Assembly (NCBI GenBank): GCA_002205965.3 | Contig: NADL03000069.1 | Coordinates: 124,001 to 188,000 of the forward strand | Source of the DNA: Kappaphycus alvarezii | Taxonomy: Eukaryota > Rhodophyta > Florideophyceae > Gigartinales > Solieriaceae | DNA: 64,000 nucleotides | Direction of reading: 5' to 3' | Part shown: positions 44,448 to 56,656 of the stretch, piece by piece | Layout: every line of letters begins with the position of its first letter | Numbering within the stretch: the first letter of the stretch is position 1 | Made by a program: the position numbers and the translations under genes | The notes under the pieces: model-generated | Seen by the model: the letters and a program-made list of their open reading frames with translations, nothing else | Database searches by the model: none | Told to the model about the DNA's origin: nothing

Positions 44448-45229
44448 GCAATAAAACTCATCTCAAGTACTTGGCGGTTTCCAATTCTTGGTGACGCCGT
44501 CCACTCTATTGTGTAGTAATTTTGTCGAGTTTTTTCCTACTGAAATACTATATTTGGCGGTTAATCTTTAAGGTTAGGGGCGTTTTTATCTACTACAGTA
44601 TCATTCTCACGACGAGCGCAGCTAGCAACTACTTGCAAGTCAAGGACACCAGGAGTGAATATGTGGAAGAGAGCCTTTATTAGTACTTTAGTTTTTTGAT
44701 GAGAGGTAAAGACGACAAATAGAAGACCGCAAGTGGTTTTGTCGACCTTTCCAGTGACGGGTAGAGAGAATTATGAGGTCGACTTTATTCGCAAATGGTC
44801 CTTGAATGAAAATAGCAGAGGCATTAACAAAATATGTGCTTGTGTTTTCAAGTAATACACGAGAGAGAAAGAGCCCGATGAGCTGATTCGAAGTTCCATT
44901 GAAGGTCGTTTACAATTCTTGGATTTGTTGGGTTCATTGGGTTAGTTGTGCGGGTGAGCGCGCTGTACAAGGAATATAGGATCAAAATTAAAGCAAAGTA
45001 ACGGATAAACTGCAAAGTCGCTACAGTAAAAAGGGAATGGAAGAATTTCTTCCTATCAAAACACTTCACAATTTTAGTGATCTCACGGATTCTATAGTGG
45101 AGTATGTCAAAAATCGTGAGATCATCCGGTTCGCTGTCTTCCAAAAAAAGGGGAAATTATAAAAAGGAAGTTCATTTCGACCCCTACCATAATTAATCTA
45201 GGTCTGTGACAAGTCCAGAGACATTAAAG

Positions 45230-45490
45230 TATACTGGAATAGATATCAGGAGGCTTCAGGACAGAATGGAAAACCAACTCGACAATCGATTGGACATGAT
45301 AACTTCGCAAATTGAGAAAAAGCGCTCCAATGATTACGAAAGATCAGATTGAAGCCAGCATCAGATTGAAGCCAGCAGGTGGAACAATCACGGCCCCATT
45401 GTAACATTCCTGGTCATTTCGGTAACCGATCTCCAAAGAATTACCACCGGAACAATTTTTGTTGTAAATGCTGTCGCTGCGGATATCCAT
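45230..45490 (+). pseudogene. G3 gag C-terminus with zinc knuckle
   Basis: A hydrophilic helix-like stretch, then QSRPHCNIPGHFGNRSPKNY near 45,387-45,446: the knuckle C-x-x-x-G-H-x-x-x-x-C with the final Cys changed to Ser. A 17-bp tandem duplication (ATCAGATTGAAGCCAGC) lies just upstream at 45,342-45,376. Confidence 0.55.
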
Positions 45491-47449
45491 AATTAGAGTA
45501 ATTGATGGTAGAAGATGATGTAGAAAAGACCGTAGAACTCACTCAAACCACTGACCGACCAAGATATACCGTACGTGTACAATCACACACGGATCGAACT
45601 GTAAGAAATATTTTGCTAGTATGCTTCTACATTTACAAATTCGGATGAAGGATGGGTCGCCGCAGACGCCTCACCGCCACAGTATTTATATACATGAAGC
45701 GCCTCGATATCGACCACATTCTCATCCCCCGACACGCGTTTCACTGGTAATTGAAACTGACTTCTTCATCTGGTTCTCCCTAGCACTCGCCGAACTCCGT
45801 TGAGGTTAGGGTTGCGACCGACTCTGGCCCACATTGATCTGACTTGACTGGCGTATGCACGTAACACTTCAGACGAAGTCCCCTAGAACTGCTTGAGACG
45901 TATTATTTTCTCAGCTTTCACGACAGGAGAATGGAATTCAAGGTGGAGTGCAGGAGAATTAAATTCAAACCCAGATGAAACTGTCAAAAAGGGTACAAAA
46001 AATATCCCTCCTAACGCGAGAAAGGTTTCAGTTGCTCGTGAACCCGAAAAACCTAGAGTCATTCATAAAAACTTTGAAAGAAACCTGTTGCCAAAAATAC
46101 AAGGCTAGAACAAAAAACAATAGAATTTATACCAGATTTTTCGCTACTTCGAACGAATAGAATTCAAATATTTGGCCCAGGGGTGTCTCAAGACGTGAAA
46201 ACTAAGAAAAAAGATGAAGGGTAGAATAAGTATAAAAGGAATATGCTGGGACAGGATGATCATTATAATCTCTTATCACAGCCTTCTATCGCCCCGTATT
46301 TCAAGCAGGTGTAGAATGGGGACGGTAAGAACGCAAGCAGAGAGTTGAAGAAGATCTTGCGGCCTGGTAAAAACAACAATGGAAAAGATCACCCGTGACC
46401 TTGGCGGCAGTCACTGTCAAGTGTCTAACATAGTTCTCATTAAATACTAGGGAGAAATTATCAGGGACTGTTTTTAACTCCAGAGCCGTCAAAACCTAAA
46501 TTTAAAAGCCCTGGTCGACAAACTGAGTAGCAATATCCTACCAAACGCTACAATAATAACTATTACGAACTACATCGTGTCTCGGTCCCCGGAAAATTTC
46601 TAATTATATCATTATTCTTTGCTAAATTGAAAATAAGGTTAAATTTACTCATATTGCAAGATTTTCTCTTTGATAATATCACAAAATGTCAAAAAATAGA
46701 GAAATTAGAACCCAGTATGGATGAATAAGTCTCAAATTAAATAGAAGAGCGCAAGTGATATAAGTTTTTTGAATTTTTTGAAAAAATAGCATATCTGGAT
46801 AAAAAATCCGAAAATCAGTTAATATTTTACCTCTATATATGATGGCAAGGAATTTAAAGTTACAGTGGTTAAATAACTAACATAACTAACATAATTAGAT
46901 GAAAAATTCTGAACTTCGCTCACGGTGATCAAGGTTATGGGTTCTGAAAATTATAGATAAGACCTACTGACCTGGGAAAATTAACGATTGCGTAGCCTTC
47001 TGCGAATATAGTAGCCGTTATATCAAAGAATGTTACATATTAAAGGATGATGGTCGAAGTTTTAGTCTCCTGCCACATAACTCCATTATTAGCACAAATT
47101 GTTCGGAATAAAATACTGCGGCGTCAGCTGAGAATCTGCTTACTTTCGCCAACAGATAGTCCAATAGAAGAATACGTGATCGCACCACAAAGATGTCGAC
47201 CAAATCAGAGAAGTTAGATACTATTCATGAAAATCTGAGGCCCCTTCCTCTCTCAATAGCGTATCAAAATTGCAGCAGTACTCATAACGAACGAAGCAGT
47301 AACTTTGAATCCATGGAATATATCTGTGACTGTCCAAAGTCCCTGTCCCGCCCTCATTCGAACTTACTAATGCGAACCGGTTTACCATAAGATACGGCGT
47401 CAACTATAGAAGTAGGAGGGATCTATAGCAAAACAGCTCACCATTATGT

Positions 47450-48100
47450 TACGAAATGGTATTTTTAAGCTGATTTTGTCCGCTTAGTATTTCCGGTAAA
47501 GGTGGTCCTCAAAAAAGATAGAAAGTCGATGTTTCGTGTGGAATACCGCCTACTTAGCCAAAGGGTGATCCTAGATCGCTTGAAACTTCCAAATATTGAA
47601 GAAATCTTAGAATATGTGACAGGATGGCCCTCCTTCAGATCCACTGACTTATATGAATAATACTGGTAGATCACCGTATATGCAAAACAAAAAGCCATGA
47701 GCAAGGTAACATGTAAGCTTCGGAAATTCAGGTTTTAAGTTATGCCCTGCAGCATAATGAGCACACCAACACCCATAATAAGGATAATGAAGTAAGAATT
47801 GAATATAATACACTTCGCACGGGTGTTCGTTGACGACGTAGTGGAATTTTCTGAAACTATGGAATCCAGCATGGACAATATTAGGCTAGTGTTGGAAAGA
47901 CCTAAAGATATAAGTTAAGGATTTATACTGAACGAATGCTTACTCGCCTGACTCTCTACTCGGTTGGGTGGTCACTTGGTGGACGGCAAAAGCGTTAAGG
48001 TTGATCTATTAAAGACCTCTACGATCATAGAAAGCTCTCGGAATAGGATTAAAACAGGTTTGCGTAGTTTTCTTGGCCAATTTACATACTATTAACGATT
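47450..48100 (+). pseudogene. G3 reverse transcriptase
   Basis: VVLKKDRKSMFRVEYRLLSQ and RLKLPNIEEILEYVTGWPSF (47,500-47,640) match the start of the gypsy palm (K-K-D-x-x-x-R, then P-x-I-x-E-h-L-x-x-h-x-G). ARVFVDDVVEFSETMESSMD (47,819-47,878) is motif C with both catalytic aspartates kept. LGGHLVDGKSVKVD follows near 47,962-48,003 and FLGQFTYY near 48,070. Stops interrupt it at several points. Confidence 0.85.
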
Positions 48101-48189
48101 TATTCATGGGTTTGCAAATATTGATAACTCTCTGAAAAAAGTAATGTCAAATCATATAAACTTAAAGCGAACTCAAGAAACGTAGCACG

Positions 48190-48560
48190 TTTTTTCGAGA
48201 CAAGACATAAGCTTTCTGAGCCATCAGTAATAATATATCTGGATTTCAAGAAGCCTTTAATCTTCAAAACTGGCGCGTCGGAGCATTATTTCGGCGCTAT
48301 CTTTTGTTACAGTGATGATGAGCATAAATTTAACCAGTGCAGTTCGCGAGTTCAAAAATAAATGATATTAGCAGAAAGAATACCGTTTGAGAAAAAAGCC
48401 CTGTCTGCCATTTTTGCGCTGAAATCACCGAGTCTACCATCTGCCGCTAGAAAATGTGAGTTGATGACAAAAAAACAAGTTCTTAGCTGTGTTCAAGAGG
48501 ACGGGTTTTACAATCTCCTTGAACGGTGGCTCAAATTATTCGCAGAAAATTAATTCTAAT
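48190..48560 (+). pseudogene. G3 RNase H
   Basis: IYLDFKKPLIFKTGASEHYF and GAIFCYSDDEHKFN (48,235-48,330) follow the gypsy pattern 'P-D-F-x-K-P-F-I-L-x-T-D-A-S'; the catalytic Asp of T-D-A-S reads Gly here. IPFEKKALSAIFALK near 48,381 is the 'E-K-E-x-L-A-I-V' helix. Mutations exclude activity. Confidence 0.8.
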
Positions 48561-48829
48561 AATTAACTGGTCTGTAAGGTTCAACCAGCAAACATAATTT
48601 CTTCCCGGATCCAAGAATACAATGAAAGAATCGAAGAAGACGAGAAAGTAGTGCTGCACTAATCATCGCTTATATGGAAAAGCTGGTTCACTTTGAAGCC
48701 ATAATGAAAACCCTTTTCCAGTTTTTGGTGGCAATAAAGTGTAAGAGATTGCATTAGAAGAACAGGAGTGAATGAAAATAAACCAGTAATTATTTTAGAT
48801 GCTGTTGGAAATCTGTTTCCTTTTGCCAA

Positions 48830-50120
48830 GCAAGGTCCCTGCTCTGCGTTCCTATTGGAAATAAAAGCGACAATCTGAAACCTTTCTATGATGAAACGGG
48901 CCACTGGAACCTGAAACAGTTTATCATTAAAGATTTTGGCGACTGAAAGCTCACAACAAAATCTGCTCACCCACGAAAAATTCCTACGATTGCCAAAAAA
49001 AATTTCAAAATACATCAGAATAATTCCATTCCCATTATTGCTATTTCCGGGCTAATTGATACATTCTCATTCCACCTTGCCGGTAGAAGCAATCTTCCTA
49101 ACAGGATACATTTCAAGAAGATTCCTTCTTGGAACTAATACTTTCTCACACGATATTTAAATACGACGTGATAGAAATCTGCAGAGCCTGTTCAGGACAC
49201 CAAAACCGACATATTCATTGACTTTATGAGAAAGGAAACAATATAAAAATTTTGCGTACTTAGAAAAAATTATTTCTGAAAGCAATTTGCTTTATTTCTG
49301 TTTCTCCAATCAAATTCTGTCGTTTTTGTAGTCTTCCGATATTTAATGAGACGACGACTCTTACCTTTACATGAAATATCGTTTCATAGCATTTAATAGT
49401 TTCGTGTACGTCGGTATCAGTGCAGAAGGGAAGAGAAGAGAGCGTACTTGATATTTCGATTGGGTTCTATGGGTATATTGACTACAGTCTATATACGAAG
49501 ACAGCAGGACCACTAAGTAAAAGAATGGCAGAATACCTGAACAATAACCAACCCAAATGTGTAAAGCATACCTTTTTATTTCTGTAAGACGAACAGTCCT
49601 CAGTAGGTCTGCAGACCTATTCAGCGTTGCTACTGGGCGAGAAAACTCGCAAAACCTGATCATTAGATCGTATTCTAGGTATTCACAGCGAACTCCACAT
49701 TAGTTTTCTGTAGAGGCGACTTTGTTTTGCAAGCTACACTTGCAAACTCTTGCCAAGGAGAACATTTGACAAGCTCGTGAGAGAAAACAAAATTAGAATG
49801 CGAAATGGTTCTGGCTTATTTACCAACGACTCAGGGAAGCAGAAAGAATGGTAGCAACGGTGAAGAGGTCCATGTAACAAAGTAAGTCGGGAAACGAAAT
49901 CGCATAGGAGGACGTCGTTACAAAGTTTTGTACGGCTCCATGTATAGAAACGGCATCTTTCGGCGTTCCTTGTTCAAGCTGAGGTATGTACAGGCCCCTG
50001 GAATGTTGTTGGACGATGTTGAAAATAACATTACGAAATCGAAAGAACGAGAGATGGGACTCATGGATTCCGGGAATTAAGGTTTCAACCGGGACAGGAT
50101 AAGGAATAAAAATGAAGTAT
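48830..50120 (+). pseudogene. G3 integrase
   Basis: An ETGHWNLKQFIIKDFGD segment near 48,894 is the His part of the H2C2 finger. IIAISGLIDTFSFHLAGRSN near 49,036-49,095 matches the 'P-F-x-x-h-x-x-D-x-x-G-P' core start with Asp changed to His. AERMVATVKRSM near 49,838 carries the catalytic glutamate region, and FCTAPCIETASFGVPCSS near 49,930 the 'T-x-x-x-S-P-F' region. Frames vary and stops are common. Confidence 0.65.
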
Positions 50121-50150
50121 CAAGTGAACAACAGCGTAAACTAGCTTTCG

Positions 50151-51544
50151 AATCAAAATTATTGGTAATTACTAGTGGGGCTTTATGATAGACCATTAAT
50201 TGGCCTTGATTCGCTAAAAGTAATCTAATCTGGGCGTTCCAACAAAATCAAGGGTCCAAATTACAAGCTCTGATCGGTCTCTGGACTAATAGACTCTCCT
50301 TGCAGTATTTAATATCCTGAAATATGTTCTATTAAGACATTAGATACAGTCAGGCTACTTCTCTAGAAGAATTTGAAAAAGACCAAAAAGGAAAAATTAG
50401 TAATTAGCATCTTTTTTATTGTTCAGGGCTACACTAGCGACGGACTAATACTTAAAGTTCACGGTCATTCTGTTGCAAATAAATGCAGCGTTATAGGTTG
50501 CTTCATAAACGGCAGTTCTGTTGCCAGCACTAAAAGGTAGAACTAAGTAGTGGGTTGATAGATTCTTTATTATTCGTGATTGTAGCCAATACCTCGATAA
50601 CACTGTACCTCATAGCCTCATATTTCTTTAATCTACTTCACTGTAGCAATAATTCAACCTCATGATTGTGGCCTTTTAAAAAACATAGTTCCTCCCCTAT
50701 TACAGTGTGGTATACCTTTTTGAGTCAATTGTCAATTATCGCTGTCTGGAAAGCTCTACAATAGATACAAAAGATCTTCAAATGAGTAAAAAACTCAAAC
50801 GTTTTCACTTTTAGAACCTCCAAATGTATCTCTGGAAAGAAAGATGACTTATTTATATTTGCAGTATGGGGTCCCTATTTTCTCTGTAGAGAACTCTAGC
50901 TACCAGTTAAACCGAAGAACACTAAAGAACATCTTTTGGGATCTAGCGCATCTTTGTGAGCAAAATCACAGTAACAGCATTCTTTGCTTTTACCGCATGC
51001 TCTAAAATCGTTATAAGACATTGCTCTAAGCTTGAGTTAGGAGTTAAGGAAATATGCAGCATCACTAGATGCTCATCGGATGTGGTAGTCTTATTCTTTG
51101 TCGTCCAAGATTGACCTTTTCAAATTAATTTGCTTTAAAAAAACCTCAAACAGCGTGGACGGACGCAGTCTCAGAGGTAGTACAAGAACCAGTTTTCTTA
51201 TAGATTGCAAGAAGTAGGCTTTGTGTGCTTCTAGGACCCTCTCAGATGCTAAATAATGGGTGTATTTTGCCCAAAGGCCCGGACTCCAGACAAGCACTGC
51301 CCCTTTAGGATTCTCGATTTGTTTTCCATTCTACTGTAAGGTCCCAATTTTTCACCCCAATACGCCATGACCGGGAAAATATTGTCCGAAAACTCTCTCT
51401 GTACAAAACAATCATCTTATGCACTGACTTCATGGAGCCTATCGTAAGAAACCGCTTCTCATTGTATTATAGCGTTCCTCTCCACAAACTCTGTCTTATT
51501 CATCACTGATTTCTGTTTTTTAAAACATCTTTTCCCATTTATTT
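50151..51544. other. No recognisable gene
   Basis: Between the integrase of G3 and unit A copy 3. Only short frames (minus 51,091-51,297). If G3 is one element this is its 3' interior. Confidence 0.4.
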
Positions 51545-52762
51545 TATGTCAAGGAAGAAATCATAACAAAACTTTCCCTATGAATGTACACTAGCTGTAC
51601 AACTCTATTTTCGATTTTTTCTTTGAGTATTTTAGTGCTTCTCTTTCAAAAATGAAAAGTTCCACTCATGATATGCTCCATCGGCCACATTCAGTTCTGG
51701 ATGATTATCAAGCAGAAGTTTGAATAATTGCCGTAATTGCGTGTGAATTCAAAGCTAAGACATTGCTTCGCATTATTTCCCGGTCAAAACGGTGAATATT
51801 TTCGAAACATTGTCATATTTAAAGTTCCACATCAACTTCGTTGAAATAACACCCTTTTTATCAACTACCGCATCCGCGCACATTCCGTTTGCCCTCAATA
51901 CGACCAACCCGCCCCTTAACTCACCACCTACAAGGCATTTAGAGCCTGTTGCCCCATCAACACTCTAGCCGTGATTTAAAAATGGCCAACCGACTACGAA
52001 GACTATCACAAAAGGATGGAATAGAAACGCGTTCGGGAGTGGGATTACCTTCACTGCTTCGAGGAGGCGGAGGAAGCAATGGATTAAATGGAATAGGATA
52101 ATGCTGAGGATAATGTGGAAGGATCAGAAGCAGAGGAGGATTTGTATGACGAATGGAAGCCACTAGTGTATAACCGTTGGGGAGCTGCTGTGGAGAGCCT
52201 AGGAGAGAGTGAGGGAGTAATAGCTATTTCAGACTCCTCTTTTGGGAATGAGGCGTAGTTTGTACATCTTAATGAGGAATTGGAGTAGATTGATATCTCA
52301 GGCTAAGTAGTACAACATTCTGGACCGTTTGATAAACTTTTTAGGGACACCAATGGGGGTCTCAACATTTTAGGGGACTGGCTTTGCTCTGATTTACAGG
52401 ATTAGAAATCTGAGGAGTAAATCAAAATATTAATCCTGATAGTATTTACTGTTATTCTTTTTCGTCCATACATATATTTGTTTGTTTGTTTGAGACTTTA
52501 GTATTAGCCTAAAAGTTCACATAACCTGAGTAAACAGCTTCATATAGGAGAGACAAATCAAGAATGAAAGCTTCAACTGCAGATTCAAGCTGTCTACAGT
52601 TTTAAAGTCAAATAATACCCTAAGAAAATTTCTTCAACGCCAGCCCTTGAGTATAGGTTTTAAAACGTACCCTTTATACACTCCCTTGCAGCCTCTGTTG
52701 ACCTTTCTTGTTCATGTCTATTCGTCATTACAAACTTACTACTGTAGAACTTGTTGCAAAAA
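51545..52762 (+). mobile_element. Unit A, copy 3 (putative 3' LTR of G3)
   Basis: CTGTACAACTCTATTTTCGA near 51,596 and GCCACATTCAGTTCTGGATG match copies 1 and 2. Then TCATATTTAAAGTTCCACAT (first TATA-like box, near 51,814), the acidic ORF, GAGACTTTAGTATTAGCC, AAAAGTTCACATAACCTGAG (second box decayed) and CTTGTTGCAAAAAAGG at the end. It lies at the place expected for the 3' LTR of G3. If so, a part of the acidic ORF belongs to the LTR. Confidence 0.65.
51899..52420 (+). pseudogene. Acidic protein of unit A, copy 3 (unrecognised)
   Basis: The start codon position reads ATA. One frame gives RVREWDYLHCFEEAEEAMD, stop, ME, stop, DNAEDNVEGSEAEEDLYDEW, KPLVYNRWGAAVESLGESEG, then stop, FVHLNEELE, stop, IDISG, and finally GGLNILGDWLCSDLQD. 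HCFEE, IDIS and the '-IL-x-x-x-L' ending are shared with the other copies. Five or more stops show that it is no longer expressed as a protein. Confidence 0.5.
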
Positions 52763-52800
52763 AGGATATCTAATTAATTAATTATTAATTAAATAGTTAG

Positions 52801-52860
52801 AACTAGCTACATTTATCTACAACTAGCTATATTTATCTACAAAGAGCTACAAATATCTAC
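52801..52860. repeat. 20-bp tandem repeat, three imperfect copies
   Basis: AACTAGCTACATTTATCTAC, AACTAGCTATATTTATCTAC and AAAGAGCTACAAATATCTAC follow head to tail, just after a TAATTAATTAATTATTAATT run. Confidence 0.95.
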
Positions 52861-53210
52861 ACCCGCACCCTCGAACTATGGTTAGCAGCGGTAGCTACTG
52901 TAAATGCTCCTACAGCACGCGCACGAAGGGGCGTACCATGCGGTTCTGTGCAATCTAAACGATGCGTACACAGTAGGCATACGTCCCCGGTACACAGTCT
53001 GAAGTGCGGAGTACGGCGCGAAGAACGATACGTGCGGCTATTGTACAGTTCTGTCCTCGGAATACGCATACTGTACAGTTGGTACTTAAAGGATGTGTAC
53101 AATACACAGGGTACACCGGTTTACCATACAGTGCTGCCATTGTGAGGCATGTGAACTGTACAGCCAGCACTTTAACTCGTACAGTGCGCGGGCGCCAGAT
53201 AATAGAACTT
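52861..53210. other. GTAC-dense, GC-richer island
   Basis: GTAC occurs at 52,933, 52,966, 52,990, 53,011, 53,043, 53,073, 53,082, 53,097, 53,111, 53,158 and 53,179: eleven times in about 250 bp, against roughly one expected. TGTACAGT occurs at 53,042 and 53,072, and CTGTACAG at 53,072 and 53,156. Because the sites are palindromic and clustered, the frames of both strands are rich in Tyr, Thr, Val and Cys and look open by composition only (for example minus 52,955-53,245, plus 53,004-53,294). No gene is recognised. Confidence 0.7.
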
Positions 53211-53369
53211 ATGCTACTACACTCTTGTCGGACAAAGCGTCTCATATTAGCCTCAACCGCCGAAATATGTCCCTTTTTTCTCGAAAAAAGCTAAAAGGTT
53301 GCTGTAAAATGATAAGTTACTGCCTGTTTTTACTCTAGAGTCATTTTTTTGCTGTGGCTGCAACAAAAG

Positions 53370-55620
53370 GGATGAAAACTCGCTTTTGCGCCGACTTTAG
53401 ACAATTAATCCAAATAATAATATCAAACCGATTTCTGAAGGGAGGGATATAATTCAAATCAATAGAACTGTGCACTGGCTGAGGCATATTCCTTTGATGA
53501 TGATATTATAAAACAAAATAAATTTTACCGGATAAGTCCGTACTTAAAGATTCGAGGCGATGCATGCCGTTCTCATGATTGCACCAGCTACAGTACAAAG
53601 AATGGTCACAGAGGTTTTGAGACCAATTAAATCTGACAGAATTTATATCGATGATATGGTATATTCGCAACATTTGGCTGTCAAGACGGTAGTGGTGAAA
53701 AAAAGAAATTAAAGCTTGAAACTGATATTGAGCAAATTATGTTTGCGCAAGATCCTATCAAGCTACTGAGGCACGGAATAGGTCGAGGAGGGATCAAGGA
53801 CGATCGGAAAAAAAAAGAGAAAGATCGAAATGGCACCACGAAGTACTTCAAAAATGAAAGTTTGAAGCTTGTATGGTCCAGCTTCGTATTAGTAAAGGTT
53901 ACTCAAGGACTTATCCATGAGAGCTGCTCCATTACACGCTGGAACTGTGAAAATGGAATATTTAACTGGAGCCAGGAAGTACAGATAGAATTAGACGAAT
54001 ACGAAAAGAAGTTATGCAGCTCTCAAGTACAAATATATCTAGATTTCAAAATCTTTTTATAGCGGCAAGATACGCTTAAGGTCGTTCATTCGGAGCATCT
54101 ATGTCATAAAAAGATGAAAGGAAGATTACATCCCATTTAGTATGTGACTCGCACTTTAAATGGTTCAGAGACGGAACAAAATGTCTGTGAGAAGGAAGTA
54201 TTGACCGTCGTGTTAACTTTGAAAACGTTTCTTGTCTGTGTGATATAGTTCGGAAATTTTGTTCTCATTACTGACACTGGGCACTGAAAGCAGTATTGTA
54301 TAAGTGAGATGTTCATCATCTGTTTGCTAGGTGGCTCGACATTCTGGCAGAATCCCGATTTGAGATTTTGTATAGACTTGGACGCAGTAATCGGCAGGCT
54401 CGTTCATTATCTCGTTTATGCAGCTAAAACTCGATATATAATACCTGACCTCACGGAAATATAGTTGCAGTTGGAGCTATCCAAATATCAGTATCTAGCC
54501 AAAGAATTTTTGATGCTTATATTCAAGAACTCATTCGATTCTTTGAAGAATTGGAAATATGAATTACAAACATAGAGTACAGCGAATTGTTGCAAAAGTA
54601 TCAAAATGAGTTTACCCTGTGGGAAGAAAATCTATTTCGAATTACTAAGGCCGTGTCATGATTAGTACCCAATTTTAAAGAGGGATGAAGATCTTAAGGA
54701 CATTTCATAACTAGATAGGTCATTAGGATCTCGGCACAACAGAAGTATTCATTGCAGAAAGATTTTGGTGGCACGAAATGAAAATGGGTGTTTAACGTAT
54801 CGATAATAACTGTTAGACCTGTCAAATTTTCACCTAAATCCGAAAATACAAAACTACGCTAATTTTCCCCGTTTCAGGTCTTTTGATGGATAAGTAAATA
54901 TCAAAAGCTTTTCAAAAGTTCTCAATCGAATTTGCAAGACAATTCAAAGAAATTCTTTTTTGAAACAACAAACTACTAATCCGCAGTAGAACATCTTACT
55001 GTAAGGTCATAGGAAGTTGCAGCTAAGTAATCTGCTGCAGAGATAGTCTAAAAGTTCGTACAATAGAATTTACCTAGTCCATTTGGACTTTCCGAAAAGA
55101 AAAATCTCTGCTAACAACCTCTTATTAATTGTAACTATATTTCTTCAAAATTTGAGAAAGAATGGTATTCAATTGAAAAAGTTTATCGATCAAGCTCTGA
55201 TGCTTAACGGAGAGGCCGAAAGAATAGTAGGAACAATCAAATATGCGGTGGTAGCAAAAACTTAAAGTAAGAAGAGAGCTCGAATGGAAAAACGTTGTAC
55301 CAGAAGTGTTATATTATAAAGGTACCATCAGGAACATCGGGTAAACAGTCGCTCAACATTCGAACTAATATACCCGAAAGCTTCAGGAATTATAGAAAGA
55401 GACATTACAGTAAATCATGCCAGGGAAGAAAGTTTTAATTTCGACTGTTCGGCCACAAAAGTTGGAGATCACAAAGAGCGCCAGCAGAGGTGAGAAATTA
55501 TAATTCGAATGATCAATATCAAGCATTTTAAATGAATCAAGGTTCTTGTTGGCCATGGAAAAGCTATTTCGAAGTCTGTGAAGTGTTCCGCATTCCAATC
55601 CAAATTCCCGAACCCTTTTA
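53370..55620 (+). mobile_element. Ty3/gypsy relic G4 (5'-truncated)
   Basis: Starts within reverse transcriptase: KTRFCADFRQL near 53,377 (motif 1), then RMVTEVLRP and RIYIDDMVYS at 53,638-53,667 (motif C). RNase H follows: FNWSQEVQIELDEYEKKLCS near 53,968 and VCEKEVLTVVLTLKTF near 54,180. The integrase finger has ITLGH-like sequence near 54,712, and the core end reads LMLNGEAERIVGTIKYAVVA at 55,200-55,257 (catalytic Glu in GEAERI). Gag and protease are missing; the GTAC island and unit A copy 3 lie where they should be. Many stops and frame changes. Confidence 0.8.
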
Positions 55621-56129
55621 GTATCACAGCGGAAAAACTTCGGCGCTAAAGCTCTTTTAATGGTCGGGGAACAGATCGAGAAGAGACATCCACGCCCTCA
55701 GTCTCTCTCTCTCGTTATAAAAGGCCCGAAGATTTTCCTACAATACAAGACTATGTGTGACCAACGAATATACTCATCTATAATTGTAGAATGGTTCACA
55801 TGAGAGAAAAGAGAGCCTGGGAATGGATTAGCTCATTTAATCGGGACTGTTTGAGATACGAGTAATAATTTATTTCTACATTAATTTCTAAATATATTTT
55901 CACACGTTGAATGATTCATTGCCTCTTGAAGAAAATGATAACTATTAGTAGTAGTTCGGTTTTTTTAAAAGGAGGAGGGTTAACGGAATCAGGGCCCGAT
56001 TTTGTGCAAATAATATACCATAAATCTCCAGGAGGATATGCGTAAGTAGCTACTAGAGACCTATCACAAACTAATCGGGTATTTTCCGTTCGGGTTTCAA
56101 ATTTCTCAAGAACAAACAAGATTTGCAAA
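55621..56129. other. No gene; possible LTR remnant of G4
   Basis: TCGTTATAAAAGGCCCGAAG near 55,713 holds a TATA-like box and might belong to the 3' LTR of G4. No second copy was found to confirm that. Confidence 0.3.
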
Positions 56130-56462
56130 TTATAAATCACATTTTTCCATTAGATATGTGTAATGGATGGCTAGCATCCACTCTCGCAGAGGCAACGCCA
56201 CCCAGGATCGCGTGGAGTGCTCTGCAGCATCCACGACGTAGGAAGCAGTGTAATGGATGGTTTGCATCTGCTCTCGCAGAGACAACGCCACCCAGGGTCG
56301 CGTGGAGTGCTCTGAAGCATCCACGACATAGCTGGAGCTGCCCAATTGGGTAGCAGTCAACTTAGATTGGCCTTTTCCCTTGCGCACATACCGGCGCATT
56401 TTAGACGCCGAGTCCTTGCCCACCAGTAAACCTCTGGGGGTTTCGAAACCCACCCCTTCCAC
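56130..56462 (-). CDS. Unrecognised protein fragment with two 30-residue repeats
   Basis: A minus frame of 110 codons (start MEGVGFETPRGLLVGKDSAS). Its C-terminal part has two tandem 30-residue repeats (SSYVVDASEHSTRPWVALSL and SYVVDAAEHSTRSWVALPLR), encoded by a 90-bp DNA repeat at 56,158-56,337. Because the period is a multiple of three and most differences are conservative or silent, the repeat seems to have evolved under coding constraint. The N-terminal part runs on upstream in a second frame (56,357-56,605; GEILWKGWVSKPPEVYWW), which suggests a frameshift. No known domain. It may be part of an older mobile element interrupted by copia element C. Confidence 0.35.
   Translation of the reverse strand: MEGVGFETPRGLLVGKDSASKMRRYVRKGKGQSKLTATQLGSSSYVVDASEHSTRPWVALSLREQMQTIHYTASYVVDAAEHSTRSWVALPLREWMLAIHYTYLMEKCDL
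56158..56337 (-). repeat. 90-bp tandem repeat, two copies
   Basis: Copies 56,158-56,247 and 56,248-56,337; both begin GTGTAATGGATGG and contain CAACGCCACCCAGG and CGCGTGGAGTGCTCTG. About ten mismatches by eye. Confidence 0.9.
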
Positions 56463-56656
56463 AAAATTTCACCATCATCCCTCGCGTTCTGGCGAACTGC
56501 GCATAATATGGAATATTGATTAGTATAGTCCCAGTGTAGTATCAGCTCTGAGAGCTTCATCCCAAGCGTAATAACAAGGGAAGCTAAAGTAGGGAAGATG
56601 ATCATCCTAAAGCAGTTACGATGACTTGAGGAGGACTTCTCAAAAGTCGTAGCTCA

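Larger units (their letters stand above)
44848..50150 (+). mobile_element. Ty3/gypsy relic G3, nearly full length
   Basis: Plus-strand gag knuckle, possible protease (VATDSGP near 45,812), reverse transcriptase, RNase H and integrase appear in the canonical gypsy order between the LTR-A copy at 44.1-44.4 kb and the one ending unit A copy 3 at 52.76 kb. Distances fit one element of about 8.6 kb flanked by LTRs. Stops and frameshifts are spread throughout, so it is an old insertion. Confidence 0.75.

Noticed and set aside
52861..53210. Copper-response promoter region
   Set aside because: GTAC is dense, but there is no gene next to the island and the organism is unknown; the idea rests on the 4-bp core only.
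52955..53338. Cys-rich proteins in the GTAC island (frames on both strands)
   Set aside because: Open frames on both strands follow from the repeated palindromic GTAC words; no frame has a domain or a conserved copy.
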